From: Micromonospora fulviviridis
Lineage (GTDB): Bacteria > Actinomycetota > Actinomycetes > Mycobacteriales > Micromonosporaceae
Assembly (NCBI RefSeq): GCF_014648395.1
Contig: NZ_BMRA01000004.1
Location: 1-47,373, forward strand
Length of the DNA: 47,373 nt
Direction: 5' to 3'
Notes under the pieces: generated by a model
The model's input: only the letters and a program-made list of their open reading frames with translations
Told to the model about the DNA's origin: nothing
Database searches by the model: none
Program-made: the position numbers and the translations under genes
Shown: positions 18,408 to 25,903 of the stretch, one piece after another
Layout of the letters: the number at the start of each line of letters is the position of its first letter
Position numbering within the stretch: position 1 is the stretch's first letter

Positions 18408-20629
18408 GCTTTCTCCTCCCGGTGGTCCACCAATTCAGGGACCGACGGGCCGCCGGCGCGGCCGGCGGATCCACGTCGGACGAGCACGCCCGCGACGGCC
18501 AGCGCGGCGAGCACCGCGCCGACCGCGACGGGCAGGGGTTCCAGCCAGAGCAGCACCAGCCCGGCGACCGCGCCGAGGATCCGCTCCGGCGGGCCGGGCG
18601 GCCCGACGCCGGGCAGCCAGCCGCCGGCCGCCACGGCCAGCACGGTGACGCCGAGCGCGGAGACCACGGCGGCCACCGCGATCCGGCCCACCCCGCCGAT
18701 GCCGAGCAGGCCGAGGCCGGTCGGCGTGATCACGAAGGCGATCGGGATGAGGTACGCGGGCAGCGCGTACCGCAGGGTCTGCCACATGGTCGGCACCAGC
18801 CGGCCGCCGGTGACCGCGGCGGCGGCCACGGCGGCGAGCGCGGTCGGCGGGGAGACCTCGGACAGCACCGCGAAGTAGAAGACGAACATCGCCGCGGCGG
18901 GGGCGGCGACGCCGAGGTGCAGCAGCGCCGGGCCGATGATCACCCAGCCGATCACGAAGGACGCGGTCACCGGCACGGCCAGCCCGAGCAGGGTGAGCGC
19001 GACCGCGGCGAGCAGCGCGGTGAGGGCCAGCACCACGGCCGGCTCCGAGCTGACCGCCTGCGCCCCGCTGACCAGCAGCGCGGCGGCCTGCGGGCCGAGG
19101 CCCGTCTTGGTGGTGGTGGCCGTGATGATGCCGGCCGCGGCGCAGACCGCGCTCACCGCGAGCACCCCGCGTACGCCGCCGCTGAGCGCCTGGACCAGCC
19201 GGGCGGGGGTGAGCCGGTGCCGGCGGTCCAGGAAGGAGAGCGCGGCGGCCAGCACGGTGGCGATCACCACGGCCCGGGTCGCCGAGGCGCCGGTCGCGAG
19301 CACCACGATGATCACGATGAGCGAGAGGAAGTGGTAGCCGAAGCGGAGCAGCAGCCGCCCGGCCGAGCCGGTGTCGATGACCACCGGGCGGACCCCGGAG
19401 CGGCGGGCGTCGATCTCGACGGAGAGCAGGATGCCCAGGTAGTAGAGGACCGTCGGCACGGTCGCCCAGCCGAGCACCTGGAGGTACGACACGCCCAGGT
19501 ACTCGGCGATGATGAAGGCCGCGGCGCCCAGCGTGGGCGGGGAGAGGATCGCGCCGACGCCCGCGGCGGCCAGCATGCCGCCGGCCCGCTCCGCCGGGTA
19601 GCCGGCGCGGCGCAGGATCGGCCAGGTCACCGCCCCGATGCTGACCGTGGTGGCCGCGCCCGAGCCGGAGACCGTGCCGAGCAGGAAGCCGGAGGCGACG
19701 GCGGTCCGCCCGGCGGCGGTGCGGGAGCGGCGGAACGCGGCGGCGGAGAGCTCGACGAAGAACCGGCCCGCCCCGGAGAGGTCCAGCACCGCGCCGTAGA
19801 TGGTGAACAGCACGATGTACGAGGCGGCCACGTCCAGCGGGGTGCCGTAGAAGCCGCTGTCGGAGTTGTAGAAGGCGTCGACCAGTTGCGCGAAGTCGAG
19901 CCCCGCGTGGGCCACCGGCCAGGACTGCGGCAGCAGCCCGCCGTAGTAGCCGTAGGCAAGGAAGAGCAGGCAGACGGCGGGGAGGATCCAGCCCGTGGTG
20001 CGCCGGCACGCCTCCAGCAGCAGGAGCAGCAGCACGGTGCCGAGCGCCACGTCCAGCGGCTCCAGCAGGCCCTGCCGGTCGAGGAACGCGTCGTAGCCGC
20101 CACCGCCCGTGCCCAGGGTCACCGGCAGCACAGGGTAGAGGCAGGCCAGCAGGGCGGTGAGGGCGAGCAGCCAGTCGACCGGGCTGGGGCCGCGCCGCTC
20201 CGCCGGCCCGTCGTCGGCCGGCCGGTCCGCCGGCCGCCGGCGCAGCCGCACCCCCGACGGGTACGCCAGGAAAACCATCGGCAGCACGCCGGCGAGGAAA
20301 ATGATGAGGTAGTACTTGCTGCCCTCCGGAAGCGGGAAGAACACCTGCCAAAGGGCGAGCAGGGCGACCGCGACGGTGCCGCCGGTGAACAGCAGTCCGA
20401 CCGGTCCGGACAGCACCCGTCCCGGTTTCTCGTCCTCGAACCGGGCCGCCAGTTCCCGGGTGTCGTGGTGCGCTTCCACCGGTCCGTCGTCGGCCCACAC
20501 CGGGTCGGTGGTGGCGCCCGCGTCCAGCGGGAGCGGCACCGCAGCGGTGTCCACGTCGGACGGCGTGGTCCAGGCCGCGGCGGAGCCGGGCGGCGGGGGA
20601 GTCGCGTCGGAAGGGCGAACGGGCGGCAC
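18404..20629 (-). CDS. Fused TRAP transporter permease
   Basis: A 741-residue membrane protein in which the small DctQ-like and large DctM-like TRAP subunits are fused, the form that partners TAXI proteins. A hydrophilic N-terminus of about 75 residues precedes at least 15 hydrophobic segments. The DctM signature is visible in GTVSGSGAATTVSIGAVTWPILRRAGYP and MLAAAGVGAILSPPTLGAAAFIIAEY (about residues 310-385). The transporter should use a sodium or proton gradient. The start is GTG 20629. No Shine-Dalgarno sequence precedes it, so the true start may be elsewhere within the Pro/Ala-rich N-terminus. It is the first gene of the operon. Confidence 0.93.
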   Translation of the reverse strand: MPPVRPSDATPPPPGSAAAWTTPSDVDTAAVPLPLDAGATTDPVWADDGPVEAHHDTRELAARFEDEKPGRVLSGPVGLLFTGGTVAVALLALWQVFFPLPEGSKYYLIIFLAGVLPMVFLAYPSGVRLRRRPADRPADDGPAERRGPSPVDWLLALTALLACLYPVLPVTLGTGGGGYDAFLDRQGLLEPLDVALGTVLLLLLLEACRRTTGWILPAVCLLFLAYGYYGGLLPQSWPVAHAGLDFAQLVDAFYNSDSGFYGTPLDVAASYIVLFTIYGAVLDLSGAGRFFVELSAAAFRRSRTAAGRTAVASGFLLGTVSGSGAATTVSIGAVTWPILRRAGYPAERAGGMLAAAGVGAILSPPTLGAAAFIIAEYLGVSYLQVLGWATVPTVLYYLGILLSVEIDARRSGVRPVVIDTGSAGRLLLRFGYHFLSLIVIIVVLATGASATRAVVIATVLAAALSFLDRRHRLTPARLVQALSGGVRGVLAVSAVCAAAGIITATTTKTGLGPQAAALLVSGAQAVSSEPAVVLALTALLAAVALTLLGLAVPVTASFVIGWVIIGPALLHLGVAAPAAAMFVFYFAVLSEVSPPTALAAVAAAAVTGGRLVPTMWQTLRYALPAYLIPIAFVITPTGLGLLGIGGVGRIAVAAVVSALGVTVLAVAAGGWLPGVGPPGPPERILGAVAGLVLLWLEPLPVAVGAVLAALAVAGVLVRRGSAGRAGGPSVPELVDHREEKA

Positions 20630-20960
20630 GTGGGGGCACGATACGCGAATCGTCTACATCATGGGAACATTGCCCGGCATGATTGCATTGAGTGACCGGA
20701 ATGAACGGTCAATCACTCACCGCATGCTGATTCTGAGCTGTCTTCACAATTGTTGCGCGAAAAGCGGCAACAATTTTCCGGCAGGCGCCCGTGGCCGGAG
20801 GGCATCCGTCCACTATGGCGAGTTAGGTCCGTTCCTCGACCACCGGCGGCCGGTCCTTCGATGACCACCTTCCGTAGCGGGCGTCACCCTCCGTGTCCGT
20901 TCGCATGCGCCTCCGCGTTAACCGGTCGAGCCTGTCGGACCGGGCGGTTAGGGTCGGCCG
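20630..20960. other. Divergent AT-richer regulatory region
   Basis: No gene is seen in these 331 nt. The part 20640-20780 is clearly richer in A and T than its flanks and probably carries promoters for the divergent TRAP operon and ABC ATPase gene. It holds a loose inverted repeat (20677-20698 against 20706-20727, 14 of 22 positions). It also holds a hairpin with ATTGTTGC at 20749-20756 against GCAACAAT at 20767-20774. Confidence 0.6.
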
Positions 20961-20963
20961 GTG
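20949..20963 (+). promoter_or_regulatory. Leaderless promoter of the ABC ATPase gene
   Basis: TAGGGT at 20949-20954 fits the actinobacterial -10 pattern TAnnnT and is followed by exactly 6 nt and the GTG start at 20961. No ribosome binding site is present. This spacing is typical of leaderless transcripts in actinobacteria. A -35 element is not obvious. Confidence 0.55.
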
Positions 20964-21893
20964 ACCAGCACGCAACCACTCATCCAGGCGCGGGGGCTGG
21001 TGAAGCGGTTCGGCGACTTCACCGCCGTCGACGGCATCGACGTCGAGGTGCGCCCCGGCGAGGCGTTCGGCTTCCTCGGCCCCAACGGCGCCGGCAAGTC
21101 CTCCACCATGCGCATGATCGGCTGCATCTCGCCACCCTCCGGCGGCGAGCTGCGCATCCTCGGCATGGACCCGGTCCGCGACGGCCCGGCGATCCGGGCC
21201 CGGCTGGGGGTCTGCCCGCAGCTCGACAGCCTCGACCCGGAGCTCAGCGTCCGGGAGAACCTCACCACCTACGCGCGCTACTTCGGCATCCCGCGCCGGG
21301 TGGCCCGCGAGCGGGCCGCCGAGCTGCTCGACTTCGTCCAGCTCACCGAGCGGGCCGAGAGCAAGGTGGAGCCGCTCTCCGGCGGCATGAAGCGGCGGTT
21401 GACCATCGCCCGCGCGCTGGTCAACAACCCCGAGATCGTGCTGCTCGACGAGCCGACCACCGGCCTCGATCCGCAGGCCCGGCACCTGGTCTGGGAGCGG
21501 CTGTTCCGGCTCAAGCAGCAGGGCGTCACGCTGGTCCTCACCACGCACTACATGGACGAGGCGGAGCAGCTCTGCGACCGGCTCGTGGTGATGGACGGCG
21601 GCCGGATCGTCGCCGAGGGCTCGCCCCGGTCGCTGATCGAGCAGCACTCCACCCGCGAGGTGGTCGAGCTGCGCTTCGCCGCCGAGTCCCAGGAGCCGTT
21701 CGCCGGCAAGCTCGGCGGGCTGGGGGAGCGGGTCGAGGTGCTGCCGGACCGCGTCCTGCTCTACGTGGCCGACGGCGACGCCGCGGTGGCCGAGGTGACC
21801 GCGCGCGGCCTCGTCCCGGCCGGCGTCCTGGTCCGGCGCAGCAGCCTGGAGGACGTCTTCCTCCACCTCACCGGCCGCACCTTGATCGACTAG
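20961..21893 (+). CDS. ABC-2 exporter ATP-binding protein, NodI/DrrA-like
   Basis: A 310-residue ATPase with Walker A GPNGAGKSST (about residues 42-51), Q-loop GVCPQLD, signature LSGGMKRRLT, Walker B VLLDEPTTGLDPQ and H-loop LTTHYMDEAEQ. The C-terminal extension ends in RRSSLEDVFLHLTGRTL, as in NodI- and daunorubicin-type exporters. Its likely partners are the two permeases at 24214 and 25030, which lack an ATPase of their own. Five other genes lie between, which is unusual. GTG 20961 is probably leaderless. The substrate is unknown. Confidence 0.94.
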   Translation: MTSTQPLIQARGLVKRFGDFTAVDGIDVEVRPGEAFGFLGPNGAGKSSTMRMIGCISPPSGGELRILGMDPVRDGPAIRARLGVCPQLDSLDPELSVRENLTTYARYFGIPRRVARERAAELLDFVQLTERAESKVEPLSGGMKRRLTIARALVNNPEIVLLDEPTTGLDPQARHLVWERLFRLKQQGVTLVLTTHYMDEAEQLCDRLVVMDGGRIVAEGSPRSLIEQHSTREVVELRFAAESQEPFAGKLGGLGERVEVLPDRVLLYVADGDAAVAEVTARGLVPAGVLVRRSSLEDVFLHLTGRTLID

Positions 21894-21950
21894 GGTGGCA
21901 GGTCCCGGTCCGCCACCTCGGGCGGCCGGGGGTTGACGGGGGTGTCCGAC

Positions 21951-22484
21951 ATGGTGGGTCTGCCGCGGCGTCAGGCCGGGCTCACGGCGCTCTACCTCGG
22001 TGTGTTCGCCACCGTCTGGTTCAGCGTCCCGAAGGCCGATCCGCCGCTGCGGTCGCTGCTGGTGGTGGGCAGCGTCGGCGGGCTGCTCGCCGCGGCCGTC
22101 GGTGCCGTGCTCGTGGTCCGGGCCGGGCGCCGGCCGGCCGGGGAGCGCGACCGGGCCGCCGACCGCCGCTACGGGCTCATCGTCGCCGCCGAGATCGCCG
22201 TCGGCCTGATCGGCGTCCTGCTCCTGGCCGCCGCCGGGCTCGCCGGCTACGTCCCGGTGCTGGTCTGCGCCGTGGTCGGCGTCCACTTCGTGCCGCTGGC
22301 CCCGGTGCTGCGCGACCGCCTGCTGGTGCCGCTCGGGGTGGCCGTCACGCTGGTCGCGCTCGCGGGCCTGGTCGTCGACCTCGTCTCGGCGGTCCCGGCC
22401 GGCCTGGTCGTCGGCGCCGGCGCGGGCACCCTGCTCCTGGCCTACGCCGTGCTCGCCCTGTTCCGCGCGCATCGGGTCGCCTGA
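21951..22484 (+). CDS. Hydrophobic membrane protein, unknown function
   Basis: A 177-residue protein with about six hydrophobic helices (GLTALYLGVFATVWFSV, LLVVGSVGGLLAAAVGAVLVV, then four closely spaced ones) and a short charged loop RAGRRPAGERDRAADRRYG after the second. I do not recognise the family. Candidate starts are TTG 21933, GTG 21942 and ATG 21951. I chose ATG because GGGGG ends 8 nt upstream. It lies 57 nt after the ABC ATPase gene on the same strand and could be co-transcribed. A TAGGGT motif at the ATPase stop codon might also serve as its own -10. Confidence 0.75.
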   Translation: MVGLPRRQAGLTALYLGVFATVWFSVPKADPPLRSLLVVGSVGGLLAAAVGAVLVVRAGRRPAGERDRAADRRYGLIVAAEIAVGLIGVLLLAAAGLAGYVPVLVCAVVGVHFVPLAPVLRDRLLVPLGVAVTLVALAGLVVDLVSAVPAGLVVGAGAGTLLLAYAVLALFRAHRVA

Positions 22485-22499
22485 CCGGCCGGTCCTCGC

Positions 22500-22516
22500 G
22501 GAGCGCGACCCGCTCC
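22500..22516. terminator. Short hairpin between convergent genes
   Basis: GGAGCG at 22500-22505 pairs with CGCTCC at 22511-22516 across a 5-nt loop. It lies in the 79-nt gap between two converging genes and could act in both directions. The stem is only 6 bp and no T tract follows, so the call is weak. Confidence 0.25.
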
Positions 22517-22563
22517 CCGTCCGCCCCACCCCGGCCGGCTGACCGGGCCGCGTTCCACGGGCG

Positions 22564-22809
22564 TCACCGCGCCCGCGCCCAGTTGACGAACCGGTCGGCC
22601 AGCCGCCGCGGCGCGTCCCGCCCGTGCGGGTCGGCGAGGTCCGCCGTCGCCTCGCACAGGAGCGTGCCGAGGTGAACCAGCAGGGCGATCCGGTCCTCGC
22701 GGTACTCCCCGAGCAGCGCCAGCCGCGCCGGCGAGCACGGCCACGGAGCCCCGCAGGCCCGGCAGCGCCAGGACGGCCGCGCAGCGACGTGCGGGCGGTA
22801 GCGGGGCAT
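22564..22809 (-). CDS. Small Cys-containing protein, function unknown
   Basis: An 81-residue protein beginning MPRYRPHVAARPSWRCRACG. It has a WRCRACGAPWPC segment, whose three Cys residues could bind a metal but do not make a standard zinc ribbon. A helical, mildly acidic segment follows (GEYREDRIALLVHLGTLLCEATADLAD), then a basic C-terminus. Similar small genes are often seen beside XRE/DUF397 pairs in Micromonospora-type genomes, but I know no function. ATG 22809 shares its A with the stop of an 18-codon open frame (TGATG), and AGGAGG lies 10 nt upstream. It is convergent with the preceding membrane-protein gene. Confidence 0.7.
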   Translation of the reverse strand: MPRYRPHVAARPSWRCRACGAPWPCSPARLALLGEYREDRIALLVHLGTLLCEATADLADPHGRDAPRRLADRFVNWARAR

Positions 22810-22865
22810 CAGCGCACGCCCTCCTCGCCGCCGCGCGGCTTCGGGCCCCGGAACCTGGGTCGCAT
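22809..22865 (-). CDS. 18-residue open frame with strong ribosome site
   Basis: An ATG at 22865 starts an 18-codon frame rich in Arg, Gly and Pro (MRPRFRGPKPRGGEEGVR). It has GGAGG exactly 8 nt upstream (22874-22878), one of the best-placed Shine-Dalgarno sequences in the window. The stop overlaps the start of the 81-residue gene as TGATG. It could be a real short basic peptide, or a leader whose translation controls the next gene. The hairpin at 22890-22927 lies directly upstream. The start signal is seen; the function is unknown. Confidence 0.5.
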   Translation of the reverse strand: MRPRFRGPKPRGGEEGVR

Positions 22866-22889
22866 GGGATGGGCCTCCGTCGTTGGGAT

Positions 22890-22927
22890 GGGGGTGCCCG
22901 CGCACCTCGTCGTGCGCGGGCACCCCC
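22890..22927. other. Perfect 15-bp hairpin upstream of the short frame
   Basis: The arm 22890-22904 (GGGGGTGCCCGCGCA) is an exact reverse complement of 22913-22927, with an 8-nt loop. It lies 11 nt before the Shine-Dalgarno sequence of the minus-strand 18-codon frame. It could be a 5' leader structure, an attenuator or a binding site. It is also upstream of the divergent XRE gene, whose promoter begins about 50 bp further on. Confidence 0.7.
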
Positions 22928-22973
22928 GGCCTGGTTCCGCCCGCCGTCCGGTACCCGTGAGCGGTTCCGCTGC

Positions 22974-23003
22974 GTGACAGTCTGGTGACCTTCCGACTAC
23001 GGT
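22974..23003 (+). promoter_or_regulatory. Likely promoter of the XRE/DUF397 pair
   Basis: GTGACA at 22974-22979 and TACGGT at 22998-23003 fit -35 and -10 elements with an 18-nt spacer. A transcript would start near 23010, giving a leader of about 70 nt before the GTG at 23080. Confidence 0.45.
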
Positions 23004-23079
23004 GGGAGATCCCGCGCGCCGACGACCAGGGCGTACGGCGGCCGGCCGGAAGCGGTACGAAGATGTACGGAGGCTGTCC

Positions 23080-23883
23080 GTGGACCGTTCGTCCATGCTG
23101 GACCACTTCGCCGAGGAGCTGCGGCTCGCCCGGGCCACCAGTGGCCTGTCCCAGAGCGCGCTGGCCGAGGCCCTGAGCTACTCGGGCGCGCTGGTGGCCA
23201 AGGTGGAGACCTGCGAGCGCCGGCCGGGCCTCGACTTCGCCCGCCGGTGCGACACCGTGTTCGGCACGGACGGGCGGTTCGAGCGGATCCAGCGGCGGAT
23301 CAGCCGCGAGACGGTGGTGCCGTGGTTCCGCGACTGGGCCGGCATCGAGCAGGAAGCTCGTGCGCTGCGCACATTCGAGCCGCTCTGTGTGCCCGGCCTG
23401 TTGCAGACCGAGGGCTATGCACGAGCGATCCATGCCGGTGGCGGCCTGTTCGCGGCGGACGAGATCGAGCGGCAGGTGGCGACTCGGCTGGACCGGCAGG
23501 CGGTGCTCACCCGCGACCGGCCGCCGCTGCTCAGCGTGGTCGTGGACGAGTCTGTGCTGCGCCGCCGCATCGGCGGGCCGGAGGTGATGCGCGAGCAGAT
23601 GCGGCATCTGGTGAAGCTGGGCACCGCGCTGCCCCGGGTCCGTATCCACGTCGTGCCCATGTCGGCTGGCGCGTACCCTGGGCTCGCCGGACCCTTCGTG
23701 ATCGCCACCTTGCCCGCCGGGGAGGACGTCATCTACCTGGAGGGGCAACGCCATGGCCAGGTGGTCGACCGAACCGACTTCGTGCAGCAGATGGTCGAGG
23801 TGTGGGAGTCGATCCGGGGCGAGGCACTATCGCACCAGCAGTCCCTCGACCTGATCGCGGAAGTGGCGGAGACATGGACCTGA
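23080..23883 (+). CDS. XRE regulator with DUF5753 domain
   Basis: A 267-residue DNA-binding regulator of the type paired with DUF397 proteins in actinomycetes. The N-terminal helix-turn-helix covers about residues 8-65, with LARATSGLSQSALAEAL then YSGALVAKVETCERRPGLD. The DUF5753 domain follows (about 85-260), recognisable by FRDWAGIEQEARALRTFEP, VPGLLQTEGYARAI and IHVVPMSAGAYPGLAGPF. GTG 23080 has GGAGG 6 nt upstream; longer in-frame starts lack such a site. It overlaps the DUF397 gene by 10 nt. Homologues such as the BldB/AbaA-type pairs affect development and antibiotic production in Streptomyces. The targets here are unknown. Confidence 0.93.
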   Translation: MDRSSMLDHFAEELRLARATSGLSQSALAEALSYSGALVAKVETCERRPGLDFARRCDTVFGTDGRFERIQRRISRETVVPWFRDWAGIEQEARALRTFEPLCVPGLLQTEGYARAIHAGGGLFAADEIERQVATRLDRQAVLTRDRPPLLSVVVDESVLRRRIGGPEVMREQMRHLVKLGTALPRVRIHVVPMSAGAYPGLAGPFVIATLPAGEDVIYLEGQRHGQVVDRTDFVQQMVEVWESIRGEALSHQQSLDLIAEVAETWT

Positions 23884-24065
23884 GCGGCGCCCGGTGGCGG
23901 AAGAGCACCCGTAGCAGTGGCCAGGGGGGCAACTGCGTGGAGGTGGCCGGGAACCTGCCCGGCGTGGTCGCCGTACGCGATTCCAAGGACCCGGCCGGTC
24001 CCGTGCTGACGTTCGGCCCGGACGCGTGGCGCGCGTTCGTCACGCGGCTCGCCGGCCGGGCGTAG
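23874..24065 (+). CDS. DUF397 domain protein
   Basis: A 63-residue DUF397 protein. It opens MDLSGARWRKSTRSSGQGGNC, continues CVEVAGNLPGVVAVRDSKDP and ends GPDAWRAFVTRLAGRA, all standard blocks of the family. ATG 23874 lies inside the end of the XRE gene (10-nt overlap), with GGAG just upstream. DUF397 proteins are thought to act as partners or antagonists of the neighbouring XRE/DUF5753 regulator, much like an antitoxin with its toxin or an anti-factor. In this locus the pair sits between an ABC ATPase and its presumed permeases. Confidence 0.95.
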   Translation: MDLSGARWRKSTRSSGQGGNCVEVAGNLPGVVAVRDSKDPAGPVLTFGPDAWRAFVTRLAGRA

Positions 24066-24213
24066 CGACCCGCTCCACGCGGCGGACGGAAGCGGTCCAG
24101 AGTTCCCGTCGCGCGCCGAAAACCGTGGCGACACCGTGCGCCGCCCGTCGTAGGGTGACCGGCGGCCTGTCGTACCCGAGCGGTAGGAAGGGCGACATGC
24201 GCGGAGGACGGGG

Positions 24214-25017
24214 GTGGTCCAGGTGACCGTGGCGGAACGGGCGGGTCCGGGGCTGCCCCGGGTGCCGGCGCTGGCGGTGCTCTCCCACCACCTGGTCGGC
24301 TACCGCCGGACCTGGCGGGCGGGTGTCTTCTCGTCCTTCCTGCTTCCGGTGCTCACCGTGCTCGGCTTCGGCGTCGGGGTCGGCGCGTACGTGGACCAGG
24401 GCGTGGGCGGGGTGAGCTACCTCGACTGGCTGGTGCCCGGCCTGATCGCCTCCACCGCCTTCCAGGTCGCCGTCGCCGAGTCGACCTGGCCGGTGCTCAG
24501 CAACTTCCGCTGGATCCGCACCTACCACGCTCAGGTGGCGGCGCCGCTGCGGATCGGCGACATCCTCGCCGGCCACCTCGCCTTCGTGCTGTTCCGGGTG
24601 CTCACCAGCACGGCGGCCTTCCTGCTGGTGACGGCGCTGTTCGGGGCGCTGCGCTCGCCGTGGGCGCTGGCCGTCCTGCCGGTGAGCCTGCTGCTGGGCC
24701 TGGCGGTGGCCGCGCCGGTCTTCGCGTTCGCCGCGGCGGTGCCGGGCGACAGCTACCTGGCCCTGCTGTTCCGGTTCGCGGTGATCCCGATGACCCTCTT
24801 CGCGGGGGTGTTCTTCCCGGTCTCGTCGCTGCCCGACGGGCTGCGCCAGTTCGCCTACGCGACCCCGCTCTGGCACGGGGTGGACCTCTGCCGGGCCGCC
24901 ACGCTCGGCGTGGCTCCGCAGTGGTCGGTCACCGGCCACCTGCTCTACCTCGCCGTCTGGGCCGCGGCCGGCTGGTGGCTGGCCCGGCGCGTGTTCCACC
25001 GTCAGCTCGTCGTCTAG
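24214..25017 (+). CDS. ABC-2 permease, NodJ-like, first of two
   Basis: A 267-residue permease with about six hydrophobic helices. The N-terminal SFLLPVLTVLGFGVGVGAYV and the loop YLDWLVPGLIASTAFQVAVAE are typical of NodJ-type ABC-2 permeases. The later segment TLFAGVFFPVSSLPDGLRQFAYATPLWHGVDL is the most conserved block. GTG 24214 follows GGAGG at 6 nt; GTG 24223 is a weaker alternative. A TAGGGT at 24151 could be its -10. It ends 12 nt before the second permease. The ATPase partner is probably the gene at 20961. Confidence 0.92.
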   Translation: MVQVTVAERAGPGLPRVPALAVLSHHLVGYRRTWRAGVFSSFLLPVLTVLGFGVGVGAYVDQGVGGVSYLDWLVPGLIASTAFQVAVAESTWPVLSNFRWIRTYHAQVAAPLRIGDILAGHLAFVLFRVLTSTAAFLLVTALFGALRSPWALAVLPVSLLLGLAVAAPVFAFAAAVPGDSYLALLFRFAVIPMTLFAGVFFPVSSLPDGLRQFAYATPLWHGVDLCRAATLGVAPQWSVTGHLLYLAVWAAAGWWLARRVFHRQLVV

Positions 25018-25029
25018 GGGAGGGATGTC

Positions 25030-25839
25030 GTGGTCAGTCTCGTCCTGCCCCGGCTGGTCAGCTTCGAGGGCGCGCCGCGTCGCTCCGCCTCGGTGGCCGA
25101 GCGCAACCTCACCGCGCTGCGCAGCGCGTACTGGCTGGTGCTGCTCTCCGGCTTCCTGGAGCCGGTGCTCTATCTCTTCTCGATCGGCGTCGGGGTGGGC
25201 GCGCTGGTCGGTGACCTGCCCCTGCCCGGCGGTCAGGTGGTCTCCTACGCGGCGTTCGTGGCCCCGGCCATGCTCGCGTCGTCGGCCATGAGCGGGGCGC
25301 TCGCGGAGACCACCTTCAACTTCTTCGGCAAGATGAAGTACATGAAGCTGTACGACGGGATCATCGCGACCCCGGTGCAGCCGTTCGAGATCGCCCTCGG
25401 CGAGCTGGGCTGGGCGATGATCCGGGGCGGCCTCTACTCGGCCGCGTTCCTCGTCATCATGGTGGCGATGGACCTGACCACCGCCGGCCGGGCGCTGGCC
25501 GCCTTCCCGGCGGCGGTGCTGGTCGGCTTCGCCTTCGGGGCGCTCGGCATGACGGTCTCCACGCTGATGCGCAGCTGGCAGGATTTCGACCTCATGGGGT
25601 CGGCCCAGTTCACCCTCTTCCTCTTCTCCGGCACGTTCGTTCCGGCCGAGGCCTATCCGGCGGTGCTGCGCTGGCTGGTCGAGGTGACCCCGCTCTACCG
25701 GTCGGTGCACCTGATCCGCGGCATCAGCGTGGGCGCGTCCGGCTGGTCGTGGCTGCTCGACGTGGCCTACCTCGTGGCGCTGACCGTCGGGATGCTCGCG
25801 CTGGCCTCCCGACGGATGAGCAGGTTGCTGTACAAGTAG
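25030..25839 (+). CDS. ABC-2 permease, NodJ-like, second of two
   Basis: A 269-residue permease similar in layout to the preceding one but clearly diverged. It has YWLVLLSGFLEPVLYLFSIGVGVGALV (first helix), SYAAFVAPAMLASSAMSGALAETTF, the cytoplasmic loop MKYMKLYDGIIATPVQPFEI, and LFLFSGTFVPAEAYPAVLRWLVEVTPLYR near residue 200. GTG 25030 follows GGGAGGG at a good distance. Two permeases with one ATPase suggest a heterodimeric membrane part. The substrate is unknown. Confidence 0.93.
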   Translation: MVSLVLPRLVSFEGAPRRSASVAERNLTALRSAYWLVLLSGFLEPVLYLFSIGVGVGALVGDLPLPGGQVVSYAAFVAPAMLASSAMSGALAETTFNFFGKMKYMKLYDGIIATPVQPFEIALGELGWAMIRGGLYSAAFLVIMVAMDLTTAGRALAAFPAAVLVGFAFGALGMTVSTLMRSWQDFDLMGSAQFTLFLFSGTFVPAEAYPAVLRWLVEVTPLYRSVHLIRGISVGASGWSWLLDVAYLVALTVGMLALASRRMSRLLYK

Positions 25840-25903
25840 GTGGTTAACCGGCCCTCCCGCCGGGGCATGTCGTGGGGACGACACCGACGACGAGGGAGGG
25901 GCG

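Noticed and set aside
14854..18474. A single frame of 1206 codons joining the kinase to the upstream region
   Set aside because: The part upstream of 17322 overlaps the TAXI gene in another frame and is low complexity. GTG 17322 has a good ribosome site and fits kinase homologues.
20861..20960. Short frame starting ATGACCACC before the ABC ATPase gene
   Set aside because: It runs on into the ATPase gene in a wrong frame and has no ribosome site.
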